Assembly (NCBI GenBank): GCA_021780055.1
Contig: JAJXZM010000556.1
Span: forward strand, 1-7,828
DNA length: 7,828 nt
Direction of reading: 5' to 3'
Source of the DNA: Acidobacteriota bacterium
Lineage (GTDB): Bacteria; Acidobacteriota; Terriglobia; UBA7540
Below are positions 1 to 7,606 of this stretch, piece after piece. Numbering within the stretch: the first letter of the stretch is position 1; every line of letters begins with the position of its first letter. Below the pieces are notes generated by a model that was given only the letters and a program-made list of their open reading frames with translations, did not search any database and was not told where the DNA came from. Made by a program: the position numbers and the translations under genes.

Positions 1-118
1 GCCATCCCAGGGCCAAGTTCAGCCGACTCTCTACTCCTCGCCGGTCGCAACGCCCCCAAGCCACCCTCCCTGGGCAAAATCGAAGTCCATCGCAGCAATT
101 CAATTCATCCGTGAGAAA

Positions 119-140
119 TGCGGGTAAGTCCGAACCCGCA
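119..140. repeat. Inverted repeat, 7-bp perfect stem
   Basis: TGCGGGT (119-125) pairs perfectly with ACCCGCA (134-140) around an 8-base loop. Neither strand has a T-run after the stem, so it is not a clear terminator. It lies close to where GC skew passes through zero (121-180 has equal G and C). Confidence 0.45.
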
Positions 141-244
141 AGCGTCTCTTGGCGAACTGCTAAGTTTGTGAAAACCTAAAATCGACCTGCCGCGCATCTA
201 GAGCTGAATACAGGAATAAAAAATTAGTGGGGAAGGGAAGGACA

Positions 245-264
245 TCGTCGGGCCGTCGCGACGA
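245..264. repeat. CGTCG/CGACG inverted repeats
   Basis: TCGTCG (245-250) can pair with CGACGA (259-264) around an 8-base loop. Inside it, CGTCGCGACG (254-263) is a perfect 10-base palindrome. Another CGACG occurs at 289-293. This GC-rich block sits just left of the DnaA-box cluster. It could be a protein-binding site, but no known site is recognised. Confidence 0.35.
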
Positions 265-316
265 AGGCTGGATGTTATGCGAACCGGGCGACGGAACGCA
301 CAGGGAGGCGAATGCA

Positions 317-325
317 TTATCCACA
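317..325 (+). promoter_or_regulatory. DnaA box 1 (TTATCCACA)
   Basis: This is an exact match to the high-affinity DnaA box TTATNCACA. It is followed by GG, as are the other two boxes. It lies 58 bases (start to start) before box 2, with the AT-rich stretch 334-345 beginning a few bases downstream. Confidence 0.7.
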
Positions 326-360
326 GGCATGTCTGATAATATTTAGGTCGGAAGCGCCGA

Positions 361-379
361 GTTAACATAATAAATTTTT
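361..379. other. AT-rich core, possible DNA unwinding element
   Basis: Seventeen of 19 bases are A or T, in a region otherwise near 53% G+C. It begins with the palindrome GTTAAC and runs into DnaA box 2. At an origin this is the kind of stretch DnaA melts first. I could not convincingly align DnaA-trio repeats to it. Confidence 0.4.
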
Positions 380-383
380 CACA
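375..383 (+). promoter_or_regulatory. DnaA box 2 (TTTTTCACA)
   Basis: It matches the relaxed consensus TTWTNCACA and is followed by GG. It overlaps the right end of the AT-rich core 361-379, and it starts 21 bases (about two helical turns) before box 3. That would place boxes 2 and 3 on the same face of the DNA. Confidence 0.55.
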
Positions 384-395
384 GGATTTCGTGAT

Positions 396-404
396 TTATC
401 CACA
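396..404 (+). promoter_or_regulatory. DnaA box 3 (TTATCCACA)
   Basis: This is a second exact DnaA box, identical to box 1 through the 11-mer TTATCCACAGG and in the same orientation. It marks the right end of the cluster; the DNA beyond it turns G/T-rich. Confidence 0.7.
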
Positions 405-420
405 GGTTGCGGATCTTTCG

Positions 421-750
421 GTGCCCTGAATGGCGTTTTGAACTGGCTTTGGCGTTTCAAGATTGAGCTTGGCTGGGATTCGTCTCTGCGTGGCGGCTTA
501 ACCACCGGGTCGGTTGCATCTTGGACGGTGCGCGCAGGCGTGCCTGTTCTATTGCGACCTATTGGTGTTGTGGGTTTTCGTTAATCGGGGTAGGACTCAC
601 TCGAAGTCGTGGCTACGGAAGCAGTCTTCTGGGTTCGTGCGAGTTGGGACGGTTGATTGGCGAGGTTTGCCCAGGCTGATTGCCCTTTCGTAGATTGTTG
701 GTTTGTGGTAACTTAGAGAGTTTGCCGGAATGCGGACACAGTAATCTGCA
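421..750 (+). other. G/T-rich gene-free segment before recO
   Basis: Hand count of 421-720 gives G 104, C 59, A 42, T 95. No protein-like frame is present. An 8-base direct repeat TGGCGTTT occurs at 431-438 and 450-457. No convincing -35/-10 pair was found for recO, although its promoter probably lies here. The segment may be partly an untranslated leader. Confidence 0.6.
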
Positions 751-1497
751 ATGCCCCTTATTGAAACAGAGGCTATCGTTTTAAGGACTCACCGCTTAGG
801 GGAAGCAGACAAGATCGTATCGCTGCTTACACGGCAACTGGGCCGCCTCCGCGCAGTCGCAAAGGGAGCCTTGAGCCGGCGTGGACGTTACGGTGCGTCG
901 CTCGAACCGCTGAGTTACATCAAGGTCTGGATTTACGACCGTGAGAACCGAGACCTTCAGCGTGTGGGTTCGGCTGAAATATTGGAGTCCTTCTTTGAAA
1001 TGCAGAGGGACTATCGTGTACAGCTTGCCGCGCAGTATCTGGCTGAAGTCAGCGAGCGCTTCTTGCCTGACCGAGAGGTAAACGAGAGGGTTTTTCGGTT
1101 GCTTCTGGCGGTCTTGCGTGCCTTGAAGAGGTTCGATGAAGTTAACCGGCCGCTTCTGTTCTTTGATTACTGGCTGTTGCGTCTCGCCGGTTTTCTCCCG
1201 GACTTGAGCCGCTGCATGGCCTGCCAGAAAAGCTTTGCTGGCGAAGATGGTTTTTATGATCCTAGTGCGGTCGCTCTGGTCTGTGCGAGGTGCCGCTCGG
1301 GTGCCTCGGCCGAGCGGGTCTCAGCAAGCGCCTTGGGGTTGATCGAAGCATTCCGGTCGACCCGGGTTGCGGAGTGGATTGAAAAGGAAGCTTCGCCGCC
1401 AGGGACTCGAGAATTGCGACGTCTTTTGGAACAAATTATAGAGGCGCACCTTGAGAAAAAGCTCACAACCCGCGCCTTGCTGGCAGACGAGATCTGA
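751..1497 (+). CDS. recO: DNA repair protein RecO
   Basis: RecO works in the RecFOR pathway: it binds single-stranded DNA and SSB and, with RecR, helps load RecA at gaps. The 248-residue product has the usual family length. Residues 1-80 form the OB-fold part, opening with the typical ETEAIVLRTHRLGEADKIV run. The remainder is the helical domain. Cys155, Cys158, Cys178 and Cys181 make a CxxC...CxxC zinc site found in many, though not all, RecO proteins. An in-frame TAA at 742-744 and no other start codon in between fix the start at 751, yet no Shine-Dalgarno sequence precedes it. The gene is followed after 42 bases by glyQ and probably begins the same operon. The product is cytoplasmic and associates with the nucleoid. 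Confidence 0.95.
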   Translation: MPLIETEAIVLRTHRLGEADKIVSLLTRQLGRLRAVAKGALSRRGRYGASLEPLSYIKVWIYDRENRDLQRVGSAEILESFFEMQRDYRVQLAAQYLAEVSERFLPDREVNERVFRLLLAVLRALKRFDEVNRPLLFFDYWLLRLAGFLPDLSRCMACQKSFAGEDGFYDPSAVALVCARCRSGASAERVSASALGLIEAFRSTRVAEWIEKEASPPGTRELRRLLEQIIEAHLEKKLTTRALLADEI

Positions 1498-1526
1498 AAT
1501 GCCTGTTTTAACGGCGATGAAAATCC

Positions 1527-1539
1527 AGGACTGCAGGAG
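1527..1539 (+). promoter_or_regulatory. glyQ ribosome binding site
   Basis: AGGA at 1527-1530 lies 9 bases before the ATG at 1540. A second purine run, AGGAG at 1535-1539, abuts that ATG and is too close to serve it. The first site supports the 1540 start over the later ATG at 1561. Confidence 0.5.
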
Positions 1540-2487
1540 ATGATGCCGGAAACGCGACCAATGAGAAAATCAGCGGAAAAAGAACTTACTTTCCAGGAGA
1601 TGGTGAGTCGGCTCACCGATTTCTGGTCGCGCCAGGGCGCGGTGGTGGCTCTGCCTTACGACCTGGAGGTGGGGGCAGGGACGATGTGTCCGGAGACATT
1701 TTTCCGCGTCCTCGGCCCAGACCCTTGGAGTGTGGCGTATGTGCAGCCTTCACGGAGGCCTGCTGACGGACGTTACGGAGAGAACCCTAATAGGTTGATC
1801 AAGCATACGCAGCTACAGGTAATCCTGAAGCCACCGCCGGAGAACGTTCAGGATATTTACTTGCGGAGTCTGAAGGATATCGGAATTGACTTTCATCATC
1901 ACGACATCAGGTTCGAGGAGGACAATTGGGAAGCTCCGACGCTCGGTGCATGGGGAATCGGCTGGCAGGTGATGCTGGACGGTCTTGAAATCACGCAATT
2001 CACTTACTTCCAGCAATCTGGCGGAGTGGACCTGGATCCCATTTCGGCTGAACTTACCTATGGGCTCGAAAGGATCGCGGCCTTTCTCCAAAATGTTAAT
2101 AATGTATATGAGGTAAAGTGGAATAAAGTATTGAAATACCACGATCTGCGTCATCGCGAGGAGTTCGAACTCTCTCTTTACGATTTTGAATGTGCCTCAC
2201 CTGATTCTACGCGCCAACTCTTCGAAATCTATGAATCGGAGGCCGCACGGCTTCTCAAGGATTACTTTAGTGAGGATCGTGACCTCCGGCCTTCTCGCTT
2301 CCCATTGCGTAAGGTATATGAGTTCTGTCTGAAATGCTCCCATCTCTTCAATATCCTGGATGCGCGCGGCGCCATCAGTGTGACAGAACGCGTGGCACTG
2401 ATTGCACGGATAAGGAAAATCGCAACGGACGTGGCTCAGATTTATCTTGAACAATCCACCTCCCCAGCAGAGGTCAAACTCGCATGA
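1540..2487 (+). CDS. glyQ: Glycine--tRNA ligase alpha subunit
   Basis: This is the catalytic class II chain of the bacterial alpha2beta2 glycyl-tRNA synthetase; it activates glycine with ATP for transfer to tRNA-Gly. Signature segments are plain: [18 protein letters not shown] (66-83), motif 2 RFEEDNWE (124-131), the GAWGIGW and ITQFTYFQQ stretches (136-159), motif 3 GLERI (175-179), and [17 protein letters not shown] (268-284). At 315 residues it is slightly longer than E. coli GlyQ (303), because about 16 residues precede the usual TFQEM-type beginning. Starts at 1543 or 1561 would also keep the whole domain, so the exact N-terminus is uncertain. The stop overlaps the glyS start, coupling the two subunits. 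All expected catalytic motifs are intact. Confidence 0.97.
   Translation: MMPETRPMRKSAEKELTFQEMVSRLTDFWSRQGAVVALPYDLEVGAGTMCPETFFRVLGPDPWSVAYVQPSRRPADGRYGENPNRLIKHTQLQVILKPPPENVQDIYLRSLKDIGIDFHHHDIRFEEDNWEAPTLGAWGIGWQVMLDGLEITQFTYFQQSGGVDLDPISAELTYGLERIAAFLQNVNNVYEVKWNKVLKYHDLRHREEFELSLYDFECASPDSTRQLFEIYESEAARLLKDYFSEDRDLRPSRFPLRKVYEFCLKCSHLFNILDARGAISVTERVALIARIRKIATDVAQIYLEQSTSPAEVKLA
2469..2474 (+). promoter_or_regulatory. glyS ribosome binding site inside the glyQ end
   Basis: AGAGGT lies 9 bases before the glyS ATG, within the last codons of glyQ. With the ATGA overlap (2484-2487) it suggests both fresh initiation and translational coupling. Confidence 0.6.
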
Positions 2488-4679
2488 CGGTTGAGAAGAA
2501 CCAGCTTACAGAACCGCTGCTGATTGAAGTAGGGGTCGAAGAAATTCCAGCGCGCTTTCTTGCGGGGGCTGAGAAGAGCCTCGGAGAGCGGCTTATGGAA
2601 AGCTTGCGAAGCCTGCGCTTGTTGCGGCCCGATGGATCCCCAGCCAGCACCTTTTCCACACCGCGGCGGCTTGTGGTTCGCGTGCCGGAAGTTGTGCTGC
2701 GCCAACCAGACGAGTTGGAAGAGATTGTCGGCCCGCCAGTCAAGGTCGCTTTTGACGCGGACGGGAAGCCCACGCGCGCGGCAGAGAGCTTTGCCGAAAG
2801 AAACTCAATTCCAGTCAGCAAGCTGCTCAAGATCGAAACGCCTAAAGGATTGTACCTGGGCTTGCGGAAGCGGGTCAGAGGAAGGACCGCACGCGAAATC
2901 CTGGCGGCAGCGTTGCCTGAAGTCATCCTGGGCATCAGCTTTCCCAAGAGCATGTACTGGACGGCGAAGATGGGGCCAAGGTTTATTCGCCCTATCCGGT
3001 GGCTGCTTGCCCTTCTCGGCGAAGGCGAGAACTCCCTGGTCATTCCTTTTGAAATTGCTGGTGTGAAGTCAGGCAGGTTGACCTACGGCCATCGCGTGGC
3101 CGGTTCCAAGGCGATACCTGTGAAAAATTTCGCCCAGTATGTTGAAAAACTACGTGAGCATCAGGTTGAGATTGACCCTCGCAAGCGCTCGGAGATAATT
3201 CGGTCTGAAATTAAAGCAGCACTTGAAGGTCGAAATCTCAGCGTCGTTAAGGATGAAGACCTTCACGATTGGGTCCTCAATTCGACTGAATGGCCGCATG
3301 CATTGCTAGGCAACTTTGATCCAAGGTTTTTGCACCTCCCGCGGGAAATCCTGGTGACGGTAATGCGGGATCACCAGAAATATTTCGCCGTCGAAGACGC
3401 TTCCGGGAAGCTGCAGCCGAACTTTGTGACGATTATGAATCTGGAGCAGGATGCTGCCGGTCTGATCCGCAATGGACACGAGCGGGTTTTAACGGCCCGG
3501 TTTGCCGATGCCGAGTTCTTCTGGCAAACGGACCTGCGCGTCCGGCTGGAAGCGCGCCAGGAGCCGCTGGCAAGCGTGACTTTTCAAGCTAAGTTGGGAA
3601 GTTACGCCGACAAGGTGGACCGGATGGCCGGAATAGCAGGCGGCATCTGCGCGCAGCTTGTGCAACAGGGCGAAATGGAGGCCCTCGAAACAGAGTATGT
3701 GATGCGTGCCGTCCGGTTGTGCAAGTGCGATCTGGTTACTCAGATGGTTCGGGAGTTTACCGAACTACAGGGTGTTGTGGGCGGGCTTTATGCCCGGGAA
3801 CAGGGTGAGCCATCCGCGGTCGCAGATGCGATCTATGATCAATACAAGCCGTCCAATGTTGGCGACATGTGTCCGCGGGACAAGGTCGGTGCGGTGGTGG
3901 CGCTGGCGGACCGTCTGGACAGCGTAGTAGCCGGATTTGCTGTCGGCCTTGAACCCACGGGATCCAGTGATCCGTTTGGGTTGCGGCGGGCGGGAAATGG
4001 AATCGTCAAGATTGCAATTGAGTCATTAAGCAAGCTCGATTTGGGTCGGGCCACTGACAAGGCCGCCGAATTTGCCGGGAAAATCTTTGAGGGGCCAAGA
4101 GACCCTGCGTTGGGAGAGCGTGTCGAGAACTTTCTTCGCGAGCGCATGGAATTTTATTTTCGGGAAGTGGCCGGGCTTCGCTATGACACGGTTCGCGCCA
4201 TCCTGAGTCCTAATGTGTCCGGTGGGCTCAACGTTCCGGCGGTTGCCTTGGGGCGTGCCCAGTCGCTTGAGCTGGTTCGTGATTCAGAAGATTTCCTGGC
4301 GCTGGCGGCGGCGGCCAAGCGTACTCGGAATATTCTGACCAAGTCAGGTGGTGTAACGGACGGTGGTGTCGCGCCCGCGGTGAATGCGGAACTGCTGGGA
4401 GATGGGCCAGAGCGGGAATTGTACGCCGCCTACGAAGGCTTGAAAAAGGACCTGGAAACTCTGGAAAGGGCAGGTGATTTTGGGGCTTCGTTTCGGGCAA
4501 TGGCCCGGATACGGTCTCAAGTAGACCTGTTTTTTGACAAGGTGCTGGTGATGGCCGAAGACCCCGCGGTGCGTGAAAATCGCCTCCGTTTGCTCATTCA
4601 CCTTAATCGGGACGTCTTTGCCCGTTTTGCTGATCTTTCGGAGATTGCAGTTGAAAACCGCAGTTCCGCTCTGACATAG
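2484..4679 (+). CDS. glyS: Glycine--tRNA ligase beta subunit
   Basis: The beta chain of glycyl-tRNA synthetase recognises tRNA-Gly and is needed for activity with GlyQ. Recognisable segments include [15 protein letters not shown] (12-26), [10 protein letters not shown] (58-67), FPKSMYW (153-159) before [14 protein letters not shown] (166-179), YGHR (201-204), [21 protein letters not shown] (285-305), [12 protein letters not shown] (339-350), [18 protein letters not shown] (414-431) and the [17 protein letters not shown] block (491-507). Residues from about 600 to 715 match the C-terminal DALR-type anticodon-binding domain, with KRTRNIL at 612-618. Length is 731, somewhat above E. coli GlyS (about 690), with the extra residues spread out rather than forming a new domain. 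KSMYW differs from the KSMRW of many homologues; I take this as lineage variation. It closes the recO-glyQ-glyS group. Confidence 0.97.
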   Translation: MTVEKNQLTEPLLIEVGVEEIPARFLAGAEKSLGERLMESLRSLRLLRPDGSPASTFSTPRRLVVRVPEVVLRQPDELEEIVGPPVKVAFDADGKPTRAAESFAERNSIPVSKLLKIETPKGLYLGLRKRVRGRTAREILAAALPEVILGISFPKSMYWTAKMGPRFIRPIRWLLALLGEGENSLVIPFEIAGVKSGRLTYGHRVAGSKAIPVKNFAQYVEKLREHQVEIDPRKRSEIIRSEIKAALEGRNLSVVKDEDLHDWVLNSTEWPHALLGNFDPRFLHLPREILVTVMRDHQKYFAVEDASGKLQPNFVTIMNLEQDAAGLIRNGHERVLTARFADAEFFWQTDLRVRLEARQEPLASVTFQAKLGSYADKVDRMAGIAGGICAQLVQQGEMEALETEYVMRAVRLCKCDLVTQMVREFTELQGVVGGLYAREQGEPSAVADAIYDQYKPSNVGDMCPRDKVGAVVALADRLDSVVAGFAVGLEPTGSSDPFGLRRAGNGIVKIAIESLSKLDLGRATDKAAEFAGKIFEGPRDPALGERVENFLRERMEFYFREVAGLRYDTVRAILSPNVSGGLNVPAVALGRAQSLELVRDSEDFLALAAAAKRTRNILTKSGGVTDGGVAPAVNAELLGDGPERELYAAYEGLKKDLETLERAGDFGASFRAMARIRSQVDLFFDKVLVMAEDPAVRENRLRLLIHLNRDVFARFADLSEIAVENRSSALT

Positions 4680-4690
4680 CGCTAGCTTGA

Positions 4691-4736
4691 ATGCGTTGAT
4701 TCGCCCGAGGCGGAACGCATCTAAAGTGTTGCTTTA
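4691..4736 (+). terminator. Two tandem hairpins after glyS, possible weak terminator
   Basis: ATGCGTT (4691-4697) pairs with AACGCAT (4714-4720). An inner CGCC/GGCG stem (4702-4705 with 4709-4712) is separated from it by an asymmetric bulge. Immediately after, TAAAG and CTTTA (4722-4726, 4732-4736) form a second, weak stem around TGTTG. No real T-run follows either stem, so this may be an mRNA 3'-end or processing structure rather than an efficient intrinsic terminator. Confidence 0.3.
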
Positions 4737-4869
4737 ATCTTTGTCGGCGCGTCGACTTTTGTTGGGCCTTCGGGAATTGCAAACTCCTGAAAGCCTGCTG
4801 GTCGGCGGTGTGGGCTTGTTTGTGACATGAGGAATTCGGCGGCCATTGGCCGTGCGCAGATATCATGAC

Positions 4870-4875
4870 AAGGAG
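4870..4875 (+). promoter_or_regulatory. ppdK ribosome binding site
   Basis: AAGGAG ends 10 bases before the ATG at 4886. It lies downstream of the alternative ATG at 4865, so it decides in favour of 4886 as the start. Confidence 0.75.
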
Positions 4876-4885
4876 AACAGAAGTT

Positions 4886-7606
4886 ATGGAAAAATTTGTT
4901 TACTTTTTTGGAAACGGTCAGGCCGATGGCCACGGAGGAATGAAAGATGTTCTGGGTGGCAAGGGAGCAGGGCTGGCTGAGATGACCAATGCCGGGCTGC
5001 CGGTCCCTCCCGGCTTTACCATTGCGACATCCGCCTGCCGTGCGTACTTCGAAGACGGAAATCGCCTCCCAAAGCAGGTTGTTGGGGAGTATGACGAGGC
5101 GCTTGAGAGGCTCCAGAAGCTTTTGAAGCAGAATCTTGGTGATTCAGAGAATCCGCTTCTTGTATCCGTCCGGTCGGGCGCCAAGTTTTCAATGCCGGGT
5201 ATGATGGATACCATCCTTAACCTGGGAATGAACGACAAGGCCGTTGAAGCTATAGCCCGTAAGGCAAGCAACCCGCGCTTTGCTTATGACAGCTATCGAC
5301 GTTTCATCCAGATGTTTGGCAATGTTGTATTGGAAATTTCAAAAGACAAGTTTGAGAGCATCTTGACGGCACAGAAGAAAAAACGTAGGTTTACGCTGGA
5401 TACGCAGTTGACGGCTGAAGATTTCAAGCAGGTGATCGAGGGCTACAAGCAGGTGATTCGTAAAGCCACCGGAAGCGACTTTCCCCAGAACCCAAAAACA
5501 CAACTCAAGATGTCGATTGAGGCTGTCTTTCGCTCCTGGAATAATCCCCGGGCCATCACCTACCGGCGTATGAATAAGATTCCCGATGGACTGGGAACTG
5601 GCGTAAACGTCCAGGCCATGGTGTTCGGAAATATGGGAGACACTTCCGGAACAGGCGTGGGCTTTACTCGTAACCCGGCGACAGGTGAAAACAAGTTCTA
5701 CGGCGAGTTCCTGATGAACGCCCAGGGCGAGGACGTCGTCGCTGGGATCCGTACCCCAGTTCCCATTGAGGAACTGCAGAAGGTCATGCCTGACGTCTAC
5801 GGCCAGTTGCGGGACATTACCTCTCGGTTGGAGCACCACTACAAGGACGTCCAGGATTTTGAATTTACCATTCAGGAAGGCCGCCTTTACATGCTCCAAA
5901 CGCGTACAGGCAAACGGACTGGTAAAGCTGCCGTGAAGATTGCCGTCGATCTGGTGGAGGAAGGAATTATCACTTCTGAAGAAGCGCTGATGCGAGTCGA
6001 GCCTGACCAGTTAAACCAGCTTCTTCATCCAATACTTGATGAATCAAAGCCTCTGAAAGTCATAGCTAACGGCTTGCCAGCGTCACCAGGAGCTGCAGTC
6101 GGCCGGATTGTTTTCACAGCAGAGGATGCTGTGGAAAAAGGCAAACACCATCCGGTCATTCTTGTTCGAGCCGAAACGGTTCCTGACGATATTCATGGGA
6201 TGGAGGTCGCCGCTGGAATTTTGACCTCGCGCGGAGGCATGACTTCACACGCCGCGGTAGTGACTCGAGGCATGGGCAAGTGCTGCGTTGCGGGTTGCGG
6301 TGCTGCTGAAGTAGACGAAAAGAAGAAACAATTGCGCATTGGCAATTTGACTCTCAAGGAAGGCGACTGGCTGTCCCTTGATGGATCAACCGGGAGGGTA
6401 ATACTTGGCGAGACCAAGACTTTGCTTCCGGATCCGTCGAGCGGTGATTTTGCCATCTTTATGGGATGGGCTGATAAGGTACGGCGCCTGGGTGTCCGTG
6501 CGAATGCCGATATCCCTCGCGACGCTGCGGTCGCTCGGCGATTTGGTGCCGAAGGGATCGGTCTCTGCCGGACGGAACATATGTTCTTTGCCTCAGACCG
6601 ACTCCCCCACGTCCAGCGCATGATCATGGCCTGCAAAGACACAGCAGATGAGAAGGAAGCCGCACGCAATCAAAAAGAGCGGCGGGCAGCGCTTTCCAAG
6701 CTCCTTCCCATGCAGCGGAAAGACTTCCTGGGACTCTTCAAGGCAATGGAGGGGCTGCCAGTTACAATTCGTACACTGGATCCGCCCTTGCACGAGTTCC
6801 TTCCCAAGCGCGAAGAGTTGATGGTGGAAATCGCCACTTTGGAAGCGAAAGGGAAGAAGGGCGCCAAGCTTAACCAGCTCAAGAAGATGCTAGCTGTGGT
6901 TGAAGGATTACATGAATTTAATCCTATGCTGGGCCTGCGTGGTTGCCGCCTTGGCATCATGTATCCGGAGATCACCGAAATGCAGGCGCGAGCCATTTTT
7001 GAGGCAGCAGCCGAATGCAAGAAACGCGGTATCGAGGCCAAACCGGAAATCATGATCCCGCTGGTTGGCGAGGTTCGGGAACTGGCTCTGCAAAAGGAAA
7101 TCGTCAACCGTGTTGCCGAAGAGGTTTTCGCCAAGAAAGAAGTCCGGGTGGACTACCTGGTGGGAACCATGATTGAGCTGCCGGCCGCGGCGCTTTCCGC
7201 TGCTGAAATCGCCGGCGAGGCGGAGTTCTTCAGCTTCGGGACAAACGACTTGACACAGACAACCTTTGGTCTTTCTCGCGACGATTGCGGGAAGATCATC
7301 AATTCCTACGTAAAGCAAAAGATCTGGCCTGCTGACCCCTTTGCGGTGCTTGATCCAAAGAGGGTCGGGCGTCTGCTGAAGATCGGGACCTCGGAAGGCC
7401 GCAAGACTCGCGACAACCTCAAGGTTGGAATCTGCGGCGAGCACGGTGGTGACCCATCATCCATCCAGGTTTGCTCCGAAGCTGGATTGAACTACGTGAG
7501 CTGCTCACCCTACCGTGTGCCGATCGCTCGCCTGGCGGCGGCCCAGGCTGCTCTGAGGGAAGTCGCGCAGGCAAGTGGTTCCGGGGAAGGTTATACGACT
7601 GCGTAA
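4886..7606 (+). CDS. ppdK: Pyruvate, phosphate dikinase
   Basis: PPDK reversibly converts pyruvate, ATP and phosphate into phosphoenolpyruvate, AMP and pyrophosphate, acting in glycolysis or gluconeogenesis depending on metabolism. The 906-residue product (from 4886) has the full three-domain plan. The N-terminal ATP-grasp part shows GGKGAGLAEM (24-33) and SVRSGAKFSMPGMMDTIL (94-111), then GDTSGTGVGFTRNP and MLQTRTGKRT. The swivelling domain has GGMTSHAAVVTRG with the phosphorylated His455 and the Thr453 that regulatory proteins modify in known PPDKs. The C-terminal PEP-binding barrel has LCRTEHMFF, GLRGCRLG, GTNDLTQTTFGLSRDD (785-800) and GICGEHGGDPSS with catalytic Cys850. No key residue is missing. 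A start at 4865 would add seven residues (MTRRTEV) but lies before the ribosome binding site. The His-Thr arrangement and whole length argue against PEP synthase or enzyme I. Confidence 0.97.
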   Translation: MEKFVYFFGNGQADGHGGMKDVLGGKGAGLAEMTNAGLPVPPGFTIATSACRAYFEDGNRLPKQVVGEYDEALERLQKLLKQNLGDSENPLLVSVRSGAKFSMPGMMDTILNLGMNDKAVEAIARKASNPRFAYDSYRRFIQMFGNVVLEISKDKFESILTAQKKKRRFTLDTQLTAEDFKQVIEGYKQVIRKATGSDFPQNPKTQLKMSIEAVFRSWNNPRAITYRRMNKIPDGLGTGVNVQAMVFGNMGDTSGTGVGFTRNPATGENKFYGEFLMNAQGEDVVAGIRTPVPIEELQKVMPDVYGQLRDITSRLEHHYKDVQDFEFTIQEGRLYMLQTRTGKRTGKAAVKIAVDLVEEGIITSEEALMRVEPDQLNQLLHPILDESKPLKVIANGLPASPGAAVGRIVFTAEDAVEKGKHHPVILVRAETVPDDIHGMEVAAGILTSRGGMTSHAAVVTRGMGKCCVAGCGAAEVDEKKKQLRIGNLTLKEGDWLSLDGSTGRVILGETKTLLPDPSSGDFAIFMGWADKVRRLGVRANADIPRDAAVARRFGAEGIGLCRTEHMFFASDRLPHVQRMIMACKDTADEKEAARNQKERRAALSKLLPMQRKDFLGLFKAMEGLPVTIRTLDPPLHEFLPKREELMVEIATLEAKGKKGAKLNQLKKMLAVVEGLHEFNPMLGLRGCRLGIMYPEITEMQARAIFEAAAECKKRGIEAKPEIMIPLVGEVRELALQKEIVNRVAEEVFAKKEVRVDYLVGTMIELPAAALSAAEIAGEAEFFSFGTNDLTQTTFGLSRDDCGKIINSYVKQKIWPADPFAVLDPKRVGRLLKIGTSEGRKTRDNLKVGICGEHGGDPSSIQVCSEAGLNYVSCSPYRVPIARLAAAQAALREVAQASGSGEGYTTA

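Larger units (their letters stand above)
167..406. other. Candidate chromosomal replication origin (oriC) or DnaA-controlled region
   Basis: Seen: three matches to the DnaA-box consensus TTWTNCACA within 88 bases, all on the + strand, plus a one-mismatch box on the - strand at 167-175. Between the strong boxes lies an AT-rich core; 361-379 has only two G/C bases out of 19 and could serve as an unwinding element. By hand count GC skew is about -0.31 in 1-120 and +0.28 in 421-720, and all downstream genes run away from the cluster. Known: bacterial oriC typically combines clustered DnaA boxes, an AT-rich unwinding element, a skew switch and a gene-free stretch. Inferred: this is oriC or part of it. 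Alternatives are a DnaA-regulated promoter for a leftward gene beyond the edge, or a DnaA-titrating site. dnaA, dnaN or rpmH are not visible in the window. Confidence 0.55.
1..750. other. Long gene-free region upstream of recO
   Basis: No open reading frame here resembles a protein on either strand; the longest are a few dozen codons without a convincing start. No tRNA, rRNA or other known RNA fold was recognised. The stretch divides into a C-rich left end (1-120), a mixed part with small inverted repeats (119-300), an AT-rich DnaA-box cluster (about 311-406) and a G/T-rich right part (421-750). It continues past the left edge, so its true length and left neighbour are unknown. Such a long gap next to compactly arranged genes suggests a cis-acting role. 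Confidence 0.8.
4680..4885 (+). other. glyS-ppdK intergenic region
   Basis: The 206 bases between glyS and the preferred ppdK start contain two hairpins near the glyS end (4691-4736) and a ppdK Shine-Dalgarno near the right end. A short inverted repeat, CGGCC ATT GGCCG (4840-4852), sits 17 bases before that Shine-Dalgarno and could influence ppdK translation. No convincing promoter was found: TATCAT at 4861-4866 resembles a -10 box but lacks a partner -35 and would start transcription within the ribosome binding site. Whether ppdK is separately transcribed cannot be decided here. Confidence 0.5.

Noticed and set aside
1..104. Leftward frames open to the left edge
   Set aside because: They have only non-ATG starts, with Arg/Cys/Trp-rich or otherwise unprotein-like translations and no supporting ribosome binding site; the true left gene may lie outside.
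272..346. 24-codon frame beginning MLCEPGDG
   Set aside because: It is very short, lacks a good ribosome binding site, matches no known peptide and runs through DnaA box 1.
445..475. tRNA-like T-loop (TTTCAAGATT)
   Set aside because: No matching acceptor, D or anticodon stems could be found around it.
680..714. Possible recO promoter (TTGCCC with TAACTT)
   Set aside because: The hexamers are poor matches and the spacing does not fit a sigma-70 promoter.
2940..2962. KSMYW in GlyS instead of the common KSMRW as a defect
   Set aside because: All surrounding motifs are intact and the change looks like lineage variation rather than loss of function.
2474..3043. Long opposite-strand frames inside glyQ, glyS and ppdK
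   Set aside because: They are shadows of strongly recognised genes on the + strand, with low-complexity Ser/Arg-rich translations.
4865..4885. ATG at 4865 as the ppdK start
   Set aside because: The Shine-Dalgarno AAGGAG lies after this ATG and is correctly spaced for 4886, and the family typically begins at the EKFVYFFGNG stretch.
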